DNA of 64,000 bases from Pyrus communis. Taxonomy: Eukaryota > Streptophyta > Magnoliopsida > Rosales > Rosaceae. Location: positions 6,433,724-6,497,723 of the forward strand of contig NC_084815.1 in NCBI RefSeq assembly GCF_963583255.1, written 5' to 3'. This document shows, in pieces, positions 54,703-64,000 of this stretch. The notes below the pieces were generated by a model, which did not search any database, was not told the origin of the DNA, and was given only the letters and a program-made list of their open reading frames with translations. Both the position numbers and the translations under genes were made by a program. The stretch's first letter is position 1. Each line of letters opens with the position of its first letter.

Positions 54703-57589
54703 TCATTCTTCGGGCTGAAATAAAGTGAAAGTTGAACTTGTCTCTGTCTTTGTAATCTGCATTACCATATGAAGCAAGCTAAGTATTAGCTTATTATTTC
54801 TCATGAATCAGAAGATTCAGAACACGGAAAACAAAAGGAGAGAGATTCTTGAAATGAAAATACCAACCTCAGTCGTGCGAGAAATTCCAGAAGGAAGAAC
54901 AGGAGCAAGAGACGTCCAAATAATGGGGTCTACCAAGGGATCAACGGCATTGTAGTTGGTCAGAAGTGGTGCAGACAAGAAGGGAGCCAACGGGAACACG
55001 TCTGATTGGAGAGACATTCCACCACTCATTCCTAATACAGAACTAAGTCTTTCGTCATGACTTGTGGATTTCTCAATTGCCTTTCCATAGTCCATCTTGT
55101 GGATGATATTTTTGTTTTCATTCTCATCATTATCTGCATTGTTTTCCTCCTTTTGTGATGCTTTCTCTTGCAAGTTCTTATAGGCAGCTGACCGTGAGAG
55201 GATGCTCATGGCAGAGACTCTGGTACCTTTATGCTTTTTGCTTACACGAGAGATGCCCAAACGGGGCATCTGGTATGGTTCAGTAGGCTGGATTCCCCAT
55301 TCTAATGTTTTAAGTTCAACTCCAATATCTCCAACACAACCGTGTTTTGTTTCTTCTGAAAATTTCATGCTAGTTTCAGCTTGTCGAGATCTGTTGGGTC
55401 CCCACCACTTGATGTAACTCGTTAGGTCAATCTTTCTTTCAATGCAAAGAGCTCCCAAAATTTCACTTTCTGTTGCTGGATCAACGCCTGTACGTTGAAG
55501 TTGTATAAGACGGAAAGTGGCACTGATTCAGGTAGTAATCCAGATAAAGGAATATAATAAATTCAAAAGCCTCCATCTGCAACTTTGTTTTGCAGAAGAT
55601 TTCAGATCGAGGAGACTGATTTTTCAGAGCCCTCTTATCCAAAATATTGCTTCAGTTCAGCATCTGTTGAGGACTTACCATAATGTGTGCTATTGAAGTA
55701 CTCAGATCCACCCATACGACCCAACGACGGCTCCCAACGACTGTTATGTGTACAAAGAATAAAAATTCAGAACGGAATGAAGAAACACAACATGAATTAC
55801 TGGCATTACACAGAATTTGGAGACATTTTTTGCCTCTACATGCTGCAAATCAACAACACAAGAAATTGATACCGTTGTGATACAATGCATTGTTGGTTAA
55901 GTCTTCTATGGTTTGTTTGGCTCAAAATGGGGACTGTAAACCTTAACAACCAAGAACACGATATATAAGAAGATAAAAAGTACATTATATTATTTAAAAC
56001 TCTTGTAGATTGAGTTTCTCGATGTATTACTCAATGAGTTTGAATGATACACAACTTTCCATGTAGAATTCTAGTGACAAGATATTATATACAACAAGCT
56101 TTTTACTTCTGTCCACAACCCAGATTGGGATAGTTGACTCGTAAAAAACAGAATAAAAAGACTCTACTGGCCTAACAAACAAAGTGTAATCGCAAAAGAT
56201 ATAAATAAGCATCCTTAATGTGCCAAGAAGTCCTATGAGAAACGAACATTATATATTGTGCATACAAGTAACATTTAAAGGTAAAGCATACCTAGAAAGC
56301 CCACGAAATTTGGAAATTCCTCTTGAGAAACCACTGCTCTTTCTGCAGGAGGAGATTACAATTAAAAATGTGCAAAGTCTCCAGATTCAAATATGTATTT
56401 TCAAATTTTCTTTTAAAAAAAAGTGTAAAAATCTATACAAACCTTCGAAGAGAAGCAAGGTATTCCTCCCTTGACACATTCTGCATCTCTTCAAGATCCC
56501 TTGTGTAATCAGTAACCTGCAACAATTGAAGAAAGAGCTAACTTGAACAAAGGGAATACTGTAGTTGACAACTCGAAAATATTTACATATTGGCATGAAG
56601 AACCGAGATGCTGATTTGAAAAATTCAAGTGTTTTCTTACTTATGGTATACGCAAACAGTAGAACAAATGCTAACCCAAGTACCAAAAATGGAAGAAATT
56701 TCAATGAAATCAGCAAATCAATGACAATAATCTCACAGGAAAATTGATGAGAGTGCCAGGACCCCAGTATTTCAAGGCAGCAAGATCATAAGCTCTAGCT
56801 GCAGCCTCTTCATCGTCATACGCCCCTGTAAATTCCACATGATACTCAAGGATTAAAAATTAAACCGATAGCTTACACAAGAAATTGGCAATTTCTTAAG
56901 TAATCTATGAAAAACTGAAGCCCCCAACTTACCCAAGTAAACTGGAATATATATCGAATCATCATGCGCCAACATTACCATGCACAGTCCAAGAAATCAA
57001 AAGCTAGTCAGCAATTATACATGTATACAACATTTATACGCTAACAAAAAGGGGAGAGAGAGAGAGAGAGAGAAGTAAAGAGAGACCTTGCTTTCCCTTC
57101 TTATTCTGGTTGTGATTCCAGGTACTTTTATCCCAAAGATGAGCCTCATAACGACCTGTCCATCTATGCCTACATTTACACAACCAAATCACAGTTCATC
57201 CTTTTCAACTTTTAATTTTCAAATTTAATAAACATATGAATTAATCAAAACAATTCCCAATTATAATAACTTATTTGCTAAATCAGGGATATTTTCTCAG
57301 CAACCAAACAGAAAGGGAAAGAGAAAGAGAAAGAGTAGAGGAGCTTAATTACATACCGAGTGACTCCACGGTAAATGGAGCTCCGTTTTCCAGCAGCACA
57401 CGGAGGCATTTTGCTGATGCGCTCTTTCGCCGTACATCCTCTCTCTTTCTTCGATTTCTTCACCCCTCTGTACACCATTAGCTGATCGCTCGCTATAACC
57501 GCCTCCGACGCCTCTGCTCCTCCACCGCCACTGCCGCCCCCGCTTCCGCTTTCGGTCTTCGGACCAGGATCCGAGGACGACGACGCCAT
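54703..57589 (-). CDS. AP2-type transcription factor, At2g41710-like (9 exons, 424 aa)
   Basis: Exons: 57357-57589, 57087-57169, 56933-56941, 56737-56825, 56443-56516, 56292-56342, 55679-55740, 54868-55487 and 54703-54756. All junctions keep phase and the total is 1275 nt. The AP2 domain begins with [20 protein letters not shown], continues [41 protein letters not shown] and ends [10 protein letters not shown]. The linker [40 protein letters not shown] is typical of the AP2/WRI-like group, but no full second AP2 repeat follows. The C-terminal [35 protein letters not shown] and final TKTET match the Arabidopsis At2g41710 group. Exon 3 is a 9-nt microexon. The start MASSSS (57589) follows that homologue; an in-frame Met nine codons upstream (57616) is possible. 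Expected role: nuclear DNA-binding regulator; its targets are unknown. Confidence 0.92.
56933..56941 (-). other. 9-nt microexon of the AP2 gene
   Basis: On the minus strand an AG acceptor (ATTCCAG) precedes TTTACTTGG and a GTAAGT donor follows. It encodes the VYLG strand of the AP2 domain together with one base from each neighbouring exon. Such a VYL microexon is a known feature of plant AP2-subfamily genes. Automated gene finders often miss it. Confidence 0.93.
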
Positions 57590-59893
57590 ATGATTAAACA
57601 CTCCAATTGAGTCCACAAACCAAAACCGGAGAGAGAGAGAGAGAGAGATGAGTGAGTGAGTCTGAGTGATGAGTAGTTTTGGAGTTTTTTGGTCTTGTTC
57701 GTTTCAATGGAAAACTACAGTGAAGAAGATGAGAGATGAAAATACGAATTTACCCTTCGTTTGATTTTGTTCATGGCTAATGATGTTTGAGTTGTTTTAT
57801 GGTTTGAAAAGATTATAACGGCTAGGACGGGAAGCGGGGTAGTTACGTAACTTTGGATTATCATTATGCGCAGTGTGGGTTGGATGCGAAAGCCGCGTGG
57901 TCCGTTGAACGACAGTAATTTTCTACTGACTCATGATATCAACCATGTGACAAAGCAGAGCTGGTTGACTATAAAAAAAAAAGCTTATATGGTATTAGAC
58001 TGTAACAATCATGTCTCGGGTTTATTACATAGGTTTAACTGTAGCAATAGTTTCTGAAGCTTATTTCTTGCTTAATTTTATTTTGTAACTCTCATATTAG
58101 TTTATTTAATCCTCAAAATTGATAATGTGTTTCACCATTAGTCATTTTTCATAACGATGTCCTTTTTTTTCAGTTAAGCCTGGGATTGTATTAGGAACTT
58201 GAACTTAACTTCAAAAAAACAACAGACGAAGCTCAAAACAAACAAATATTTAAAAATTAATATCTATAACTTTATTTTGAACAAACAATATTATCTACGA
58301 GGGTGGGGAGAGTAGACTAAGCCTCATAATGGGCTAGCAGTGCGATTTTAAGCTTCTTCATTGGTCATTTTTACTAACGCCGTCTTTTCTTCCCATTAAA
58401 TCTAGGAGTATTAAGAACTTGAACTTAAAACTTAAAAAAACAATAGAAGAAGCTTAAAACAAATAAATATTTATAAACTTTTTTTTTTTTTTTTGAACAA
58501 ACAATATTATCTACAAGGGTGAGGAGAGTGGGCTAAACCTCACAATGGGCTAGCAAAATGATATCTGAAGTGTAAAAATACAAAATGAAATTAGTTGGAC
58601 TTTAGCAACTTGTAATATTAGGCAATGCAATTTTAAAATTGGTAGGAGATCGAGCTCTGTTAAACAACTAAGAAATCACATACTGAACTACGAAAAAATG
58701 TATTCAATTTTCTTAATTTTGTGGTTTTGGGTGCTTTTGATTTGGGATGAGTTTCTTTGGCATCTAATTATTTATGTATTTTGGTCAAGAGTGTCTATTG
58801 TCATAAATTAGTAGTTGCTAAGTCTTACGAGTCGAGTGGTGGGTGATGGGCATCGTTGAAATTGTCTATCTATATATGTACTTGTTTGTAGTTAATCAAG
58901 ATAAATACAACAAATATATCCTCAAATGATTGCCATGACACTAGCCTGGTGCACTGGGCTACAATGGAAGTACCCTCAAATGACTCTGCAATGGCAGTAG
59001 CCTAGTGCTTTTTTATTCAATGCCAAATTGAAAATTTTCCATCTACACGTATTTGATTCTATCTGCAGCAATGAAATCCTCATATAAAATTAGTGATTAC
59101 ATATAATCGTTAGTTTTTCCATATGCCTAGACACCTTTTTTTTTTACATAAATGATAAAGATGTTCATCTCATTTGTGCTAATCTTTAAAGCTTTTCTAC
59201 AGAATTAGTTAATGACTTGTTATCTCCATTTAAGTATTTCTTGATGAGTTGAGATATTTTTATTTCCACAAGTTTACATAAGGTTGCATTTCTTCTAAAA
59301 GATTAAAGTGTTTGGTTCGGTTTGCATCAGTTTAGCATATTAGATAAGTTGCTTATCAATCATTCTGATGTCAATAAATAATCGTGCAATGTTGAATGCC
59401 TTGCATTTGCATCAATCAAGTATATTGGTTCAACACTCAACATTCAGATGGAGTAAGAATTGTTTACAAGTCTCAGTATTATTTTAAATTGTCAAACAGC
59501 TTTGAAAATTAAACATTCAACAAATAAACTTATAACAATTGATACACCTTACTAAATTTGGTTGAAAACAATTTATAAATGTTTTTGCAGTGATAAATAA
59601 TAATGATGATCGTTGCAATTTAGAATTGAGCATACAATCATGCATACAAGCACACACAAATTATATCACACACAATTGCTTTGTAATGAGGAAAATTTTC
59701 GTTCTAGAAATTGAGACCGAGTAATTTTGCATCTTTGTATCTTCATGTAAAGCTTACTGTTTTTGATCCATTGCTTTGTTCATGAATCCTCTTGATCTAG
59801 TTCATTTGATATCATAATTACTTCTTTTGCCAACACCCTTAATAGCAATGATATTATATATATCATGTCTTCATTTTTTTTTTCTTTGTAAAT
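57590..59893. other. AP2 gene 5' leader, promoter and intergenic DNA
   Basis: The leader contains a GA microsatellite (about 57631-57648). Beyond about 57700 there is no recognised gene. A tandem repeat at 58136-58560 is listed separately. Confidence 0.6.
58136..58560. repeat. Tandem pair of SINE-3'-like repeats (about 230-bp period)
   Basis: Two diverged copies (about 58136-58366 and 58367-58560) share CATTTTTCATAACG/CATTTTTACTAACGC, GAACTTGAACTTAA and TTGAACAAACAATATTATCT, then a GGGTGGGGAGAGT-like segment and AATGGGCTAGCA. The last part matches, in reverse orientation, the 3' part of the SINE at 10742-10915. Confidence 0.7.
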
Positions 59894-60708
59894 TTGAATA
59901 ATATAGATCAAATGAAGCTTTTATTGATCTTATTGTTAGAGATGTCTCATTTACAAACAATTTGCGTTTGTACGATTCGTGTGTTGATGATGTTAAAGGC
60001 CAAACAGAGACATGCTGAAAGACAAGCTTTGACTAACCGTTCACTTGTTAAACGGGAGATTAGTTTGTGTTATCGAAATAGTATAATAGGGAACAGTGAT
60101 ACTGAATTGTCAACAAATTGAGAATCGATAGAAGGACTTGATATATTATGTGACTTACTTTGTCAAGATGGGAGGGTAAAAAAATGATGGTTTGGTGTCT
60201 GTAGAGGTGCAGGTGTTTATGACTGTACCAATACTAGCACATCATACTAAGAATTGTAGTATTGGTCGGAAGAAACTATTAGTAGATATTTCAAGAGTGT
60301 ATTGCAAATAATTTTGCGATTACAACGTATCCTACTAAAAACCCCTCAACACGTGCCAAATGATTCTACGGATCATAGGTGGTGATGTTTCAAAGTATGT
60401 TGATAAATTTTTTTTTTCATTTTTCCTAAATTCTAAGAAGAGATTCCCTTTGTATAAATTAACAAAAGCTTTTTCTTCTTCTTTTTGTTTAGAATTGATT
60501 GGGAGCATTAGATGAAATGCATACTGATGTGCATGTATCTGAAGTTGACAAACCAATATACCGAACAAGAAAGGGTCGAGTTGCAATTAATATGTTGGGG
60601 GTGTGTTCAGGGGATATGCAACTCATATATGTATTTTGGGGTAGGAGGGCTCTATATCAAACTCCAGAATGCTACATGATGAAGCAATTACTAAGCCCAA
60701 TGGATTAA

Positions 60709-61667
60709 GGTCCTGTTTGGCAGATCGGATAAAGGATTAGTTATACGGACCAGGGTGTTTAGCATTCACTTTTAGTAAATAAGCGCCTGATTAATTTAAC
60801 CGGTTTGCTTATTTAACACGGTATACACCCGCTTAATAAAACCAACCAAAACACTCGGATTATTTAGTCGGTTTCACTCTCCTCTCTCGCGAACTCAGCC
60901 CTCTCTCTCTCGCCTTCTCTCGGCATCGTCGTCCTCCCCGTCACCTTCTCTCGGCATCGTCGCCCTCCCCATCACCTTCTCTCGGCATCGTCGTCCTCCC
61001 CGTCACCTTCTCTCGGCATCGTTGTCCTCCCCGTCACCTTCTCTCGCTATCCGACCTCCCTGTCGCCTTTTGTCGGCATCGTTGTCCTCCCCGTCACCTT
61101 CTCTCGCCATCGCCGTCCTCCCTGTCGCCTTCTGTCGCGCTGCTTTCTCTCGCCATCTCTGCTCTCCTAGTCTTTGTCGCCTTCCTCATCACCTATTCGC
61201 CGTCCTCCCCTGCAACTGGGTCTTGCAAAGAAACATGGTGCGGCGGAGAGATGATTTCAATTTGGGATTTTTCTGCAACTGGCTATTTGAATTTATTTGG
61301 GATTTTTCTGCAGTCGGGGAAGAAGAATATGGGAGAGAAAGGGATGGAGTTTGGGGGGGTGCAGCGGAGAGAGCTGGGGAACAATTATTTGGGATTCTTC
61401 TACAGTCGGGGAAGAAGAAGAAGGGAGAAAGAGGGAGGGTGTTTGGGGGTGTGCGAAGAGATCTGGGAACAAAAAAATGATTTCACTTTTTTTTTTTTTT
61501 TTTAAATTTTATTTTAAGTTTGATTCAATACCAAACACAGTATAAATAATACAATCATTAGTCTGATACTGCACCAAACGTCCGACTAATTTAGTCAATA
61601 CTATCCGGTGACTATTTATCTTATCCGACAGAAATAGTCAGTATAGTCCGAGCTGCCAAACGAAGCC
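60709..61667. mobile_element. Tourist-like (PIF/Harbinger) non-autonomous element, 959 bp, nested
   Basis: The ends GGTCCTGTTTGGCAG and the reverse complement of the right end GGCTTCGTTTGGCAG are TIRs, and similarity continues (ATCGGAT/CTCGGAC). A TAA trinucleotide flanks both sides (60706-60708 and 61668-61670), the target duplication of PIF/Harbinger elements. It is inserted in the catalytic region of a Harbinger transposase remnant. The interior holds a 31-bp minisatellite and a second repeat with a period of about 92 bp, and no transposase. Confidence 0.88.
60915..61150. repeat. 31-bp minisatellite, about seven units
   Basis: Units start at 60915, 60946, 60977 and 61008 with TTCTCTCGGCATCG, followed by a 28-bp variant and three more diverged copies to about 61150. 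The unit is (C/T)C-rich. Open frames through it encode low-complexity Ser/Pro/Leu peptides and are not treated as genes. Confidence 0.85.
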
Positions 61668-62411
61668 TAAATGTACTAGCTGTAAGACTGTTAGTTAGTC
61701 TTAAATTTGTAAGTTTGGTCTAGTTTTGTTTGTGAACTACAAAAAACTAATAGGTCTGTTTCTTTTGGTTATTAAGTTATTATTACCTTGTATATGATGG
61801 TTACACAAATGGGGAAGCATTCCTTGCAACATATAGAGGAATACATTATCATTTATTTGAATGCGAGGGACTAACACCTTCCAATAAGAAAGAATATTAT
61901 AACACGAAGCATTCCAAGGTGAGGAATGCAATTGAAAGCTGTTTTGGCTTGCTAGAAGGAAGTGAGGCCGTACTAAGGAGTCAATCTTTCTATCTGATAA
62001 GGTCACAAGGTCAAATAATTACCGCTTGTTGTCTACTACAAAATCTTATTAGGCAAAAGATGTCTATAGATCAATAGAGAATTTTCCAATGATAGAAGAT
62101 GGACAAAATATAGAAAAAGCTGAATATACTAGTACTGTTGGAGCATTTGACCAATGGACAGCAAAAAGGAATGTCATGACTCAAAAAATTTATAATGATT
62201 AGAGAGCAATTAAGAACTAGCAACCGAACTAGCTATATGTGTTAACGATAGCATTTTGTTTTAGTTTTTCATTTTATTATGCATATGTTGGGAATTATGC
62301 AAAATGATTGCATTGAAAGTCATTGAAATTAATTCATTTTATTGATTAGATATTATGCAAATTGATTCATTTTATTGTGCTTTAGTACTTTCGAATATTT
62401 GTTGTTTAGGT

Positions 62412-62597
62412 ATGGATAATGGCAGTAATTTGAATGCTGCTCAAGTGCCGAAAGGAAAGAGGTGTAAATGGGAGGCATTCAAGGAAGAATCATTGCTATC
62501 CGTTCTTGATGATTTTGTTACTCGGAGCTAGCGGTATTACATAGGTGATTTCAAACAAGGTACTTTGATTGAAGTTGCGAAAGAGTTCAATGTTTAG
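62412..62597 (+). pseudogene. Myb/SANT-like Harbinger accessory protein fragment
   Basis: An ATG at 62412 opens MDNGSNLNAAQVPKGKRCKW, EAFKEESLLSVLDDFVT, then a TAG at 62529-62531, then RYYIGDFKQGTLIEVAKEFN and a stop at 62595-62597. The KW...EE..L...L pattern is that of the Myb/SANT-like protein encoded beside Harbinger transposases. It lies about 340 bp after the transposase remnant on the same strand, so it is probably the second gene of that element. Confidence 0.55.
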
Positions 62598-62606
62598 TGT
62601 TCTAAT

Positions 62607-62712
62607 ATATATATATATGTATATATATATATATGTATGTATGTATGTGTATATATATATATATGTATGTATGTATGTGTATATATATATATGTATGTAT
62701 GTATGTATATAA
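62607..62712. repeat. Compound AT / GTAT microsatellite
   Basis: Alternating runs of (AT)n and (GTAT)n over about 105 bp. Confidence 0.95.
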
Positions 62713-64000
62713 GTGAGAAGCCTAATAAGGTGAAGCTTTCTAAAACCCTAAAATGCCCTTCTTTCACTATGATTTTAAAAGGAAAAACCAACATACCACA
62801 AACACCAGCACGTATGAAAAAAGCCCTTTTGAAAGCATACCCAAGGAGTGGGCGCCCATCCAATCTTCACTTATAGACATCAAATGGCCTTATTTACATT
62901 TGTTAACAACTTCTAACGAGCAAGTTAGTAGCCTACCCCGGCGGAATGTTGGGATAGAGTAATAACCATGCTCAAACAAATTCACAAAAATAAAAAATAT
63001 AAAAAAATAAGGACAATAAGGTAAAACACAATTCAACAAAACAGACTATAGAAGGGGACGATAAAGATTAACTGCCAAAGTTGGATTCCTAACTCCGTTT
63101 TACTTCCAACTCTTGAACTCCCTCATCAGATAGGATTCTTTGCAGTTTGACAACAGCAAAAACATGATCAAGCGGCGTTTCCGTTTGGCCTCTCATATTG
63201 TCTCTTCAACTTGTGGGAGAACACCCACTGTTATTCCACTCTCTAGTAAGCAATTTTCCACCCTATGATGTTAATCACCATAGAAAAAATGGAAAGTGAA
63301 TTTTTATTATTGTTGTTTTTTTAGGCCGTACCAAATTTGTGCATGTTATCTTTGTTATTAGTTAGAGAAATATTATTTCATACTATTCATTTTGGCGCAT
63401 GTGATAAAAAAAAAAAAAAGTCTTATCGCTTGTGGCACCAACGATCAAAAATAAAAATTAAAGAAAACAGTAACAGCTACAACCGACATACGTGGTTTTG
63501 ATATATGTAAAAGTTCTTTAGGGCGTGGAGCACCTATGACTAGAGAAAAATAAGCCTCAAATATGTGTGGTAATTAGAAAACATGGTCATGATAATAGTT
63601 TGTAACACAAATGTGGATAAAATATATCATAAGGATATGACTGAAAAAAGAAAATAATAAGAAATTGTTATGATGTGCTTCTATGTACAATTAATAAAAT
63701 AATCACTTAAGAAATATAAATATAACTAAAATAACATATCTTTAGGGGTGCATAGCTAGTGACGAAAAACGCGCGTACGAAAATGCTTGTGTGAATATAA
63801 AGACCAGTCCACATATTGAGTCAAAGTTGAAGAGATGAAAAAAAATATATAGTGTAGTTCTTGACATGATGAACACAAGTGGATTTGCATGAAATAATGT
63901 CAAAAAGTGCATTGAAGTTGACAGTGCAGAAGCATAGCAAACTTATGTGCAAGTTCAAATCCTATTTTATTTACTGATTCGTTACATAGTAGCTATATTT
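62713..64000. other. Intergenic DNA to the window end
   Basis: No supported gene. A short open frame at about 63163-63267 begins MIKRRFRLASHIVSSTCGR, an arginine/serine-rich start resembling a mitochondrial presequence. It stops after 34 codons and no in-phase continuation was found, so it is not called. Confidence 0.5.

Larger units (their letters stand above)
59894..62070 (+). pseudogene. PIF/Harbinger transposase remnant (DDE_Tnp_4 type), interrupted by a nested element
   Basis: The N-terminal part includes SLCYRNSIIGNSDTELSTN and LDILCDLLCQDGRV (about 60055-60175). After an intron-like gap, GALDEMHTDVHVSEVDKPIY, RTRKGRVAINMLGVCSGDMQ and LIYVF (60500-60650) carry the first catalytic Asp region (LGALDG is usual). 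The nested element at 60709-61667 follows. Downstream come DGYTNGEAFLATYRGIHYHL, YYNTKHSKVRNAIESCFGLL and SQSFYLIRSQGQIITACCLL (61785-62070), containing the second Asp and the Glu region (usually ERCFG; here ESCFG). Stops and frameshifts break every segment. The intact protein would cut and paste the Harbinger element. Confidence 0.85.

Noticed and set aside
61022..61545. Three open frames of 82-152 codons
   Set aside because: They run through the minisatellite and the 92-bp repeat of the Tourist-like element; the peptides are repeat artefacts.
62594..62863. Open frame rich in Tyr/Ile/His/Thr
   Set aside because: It is a translation of the AT/GTAT microsatellite.

Overview
This is a nuclear chromosome segment from a flowering plant. 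The evidence is the intron/exon structure with GT-AG junctions, plant-only gene families (class B heat shock factor, PPR protein, AP2 factor), and dense plant-type transposons. Gene style and repeat make-up suit a woody eudicot, possibly Rosaceae (apple/pear group), but that is an impression and was not tested. No prokaryotic features, CRISPR array or convincing tRNA/rRNA gene were seen.

Layout. 1-5640 is AT-rich intergenic DNA with one hairpin MITE. 5954-9454 (+) is a two-exon HSFB3 gene whose 2.8 kb intron carries a complete 394-bp TRIM retrotransposon. 10684-16859 holds block A: a duplicated non-coding segment carrying a SINE and a hAT MITE, then a decayed ABCA1 transporter relic on the minus strand. 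17168-19315 (-) is an intact single-exon PPR gene, followed by a small cytosolic malate dehydrogenase relic. 21001-27216 is a full-length but dead LINE with long target-site duplications. 28404-42375 is block B: the second copy of the duplicated segment and a second ABCA1 relic. That relic is interrupted by a young Copia retrotransposon (33453-38388) and also contains a solo LTR, a MITE and an intronic tandem duplication. 42676-47840 is a degenerate autonomous hAT transposon. 50290-51287 (+) is a four-exon PATRONUS/securin-like gene with mitotic-type promoter motifs. 52147-53784 is a 1.6 kb solo LTR. 54703-57589 (-) is a nine-exon AP2 factor gene, orthologous in type to Arabidopsis At2g41710, with a 9-nt microexon. 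59894-62597 is a dead PIF/Harbinger transposon with a Tourist-like element nested in its transposase.

The host genes look independent: a repressor-type heat shock factor, an organellar RNA-binding PPR protein, a mitotic securin-like protein and an AP2 transcription factor. The main story is structural. An ABCA1 gene appears to have been tandemly duplicated, and the two copies then lost different internal parts. Copy A keeps the second membrane domain and linker. Copy B keeps the first exon, the second nucleotide-binding domain without its Walker A exon, and the C-terminus. Both keep the last two exons and the 3' flank. Repeated transposon insertion followed. No previously undescribed functional system was recognised; the notable items are the split ABCA1 relics, the very small TRIM, the Copia element with non-canonical ends, and the nested Tourist element carrying minisatellites.
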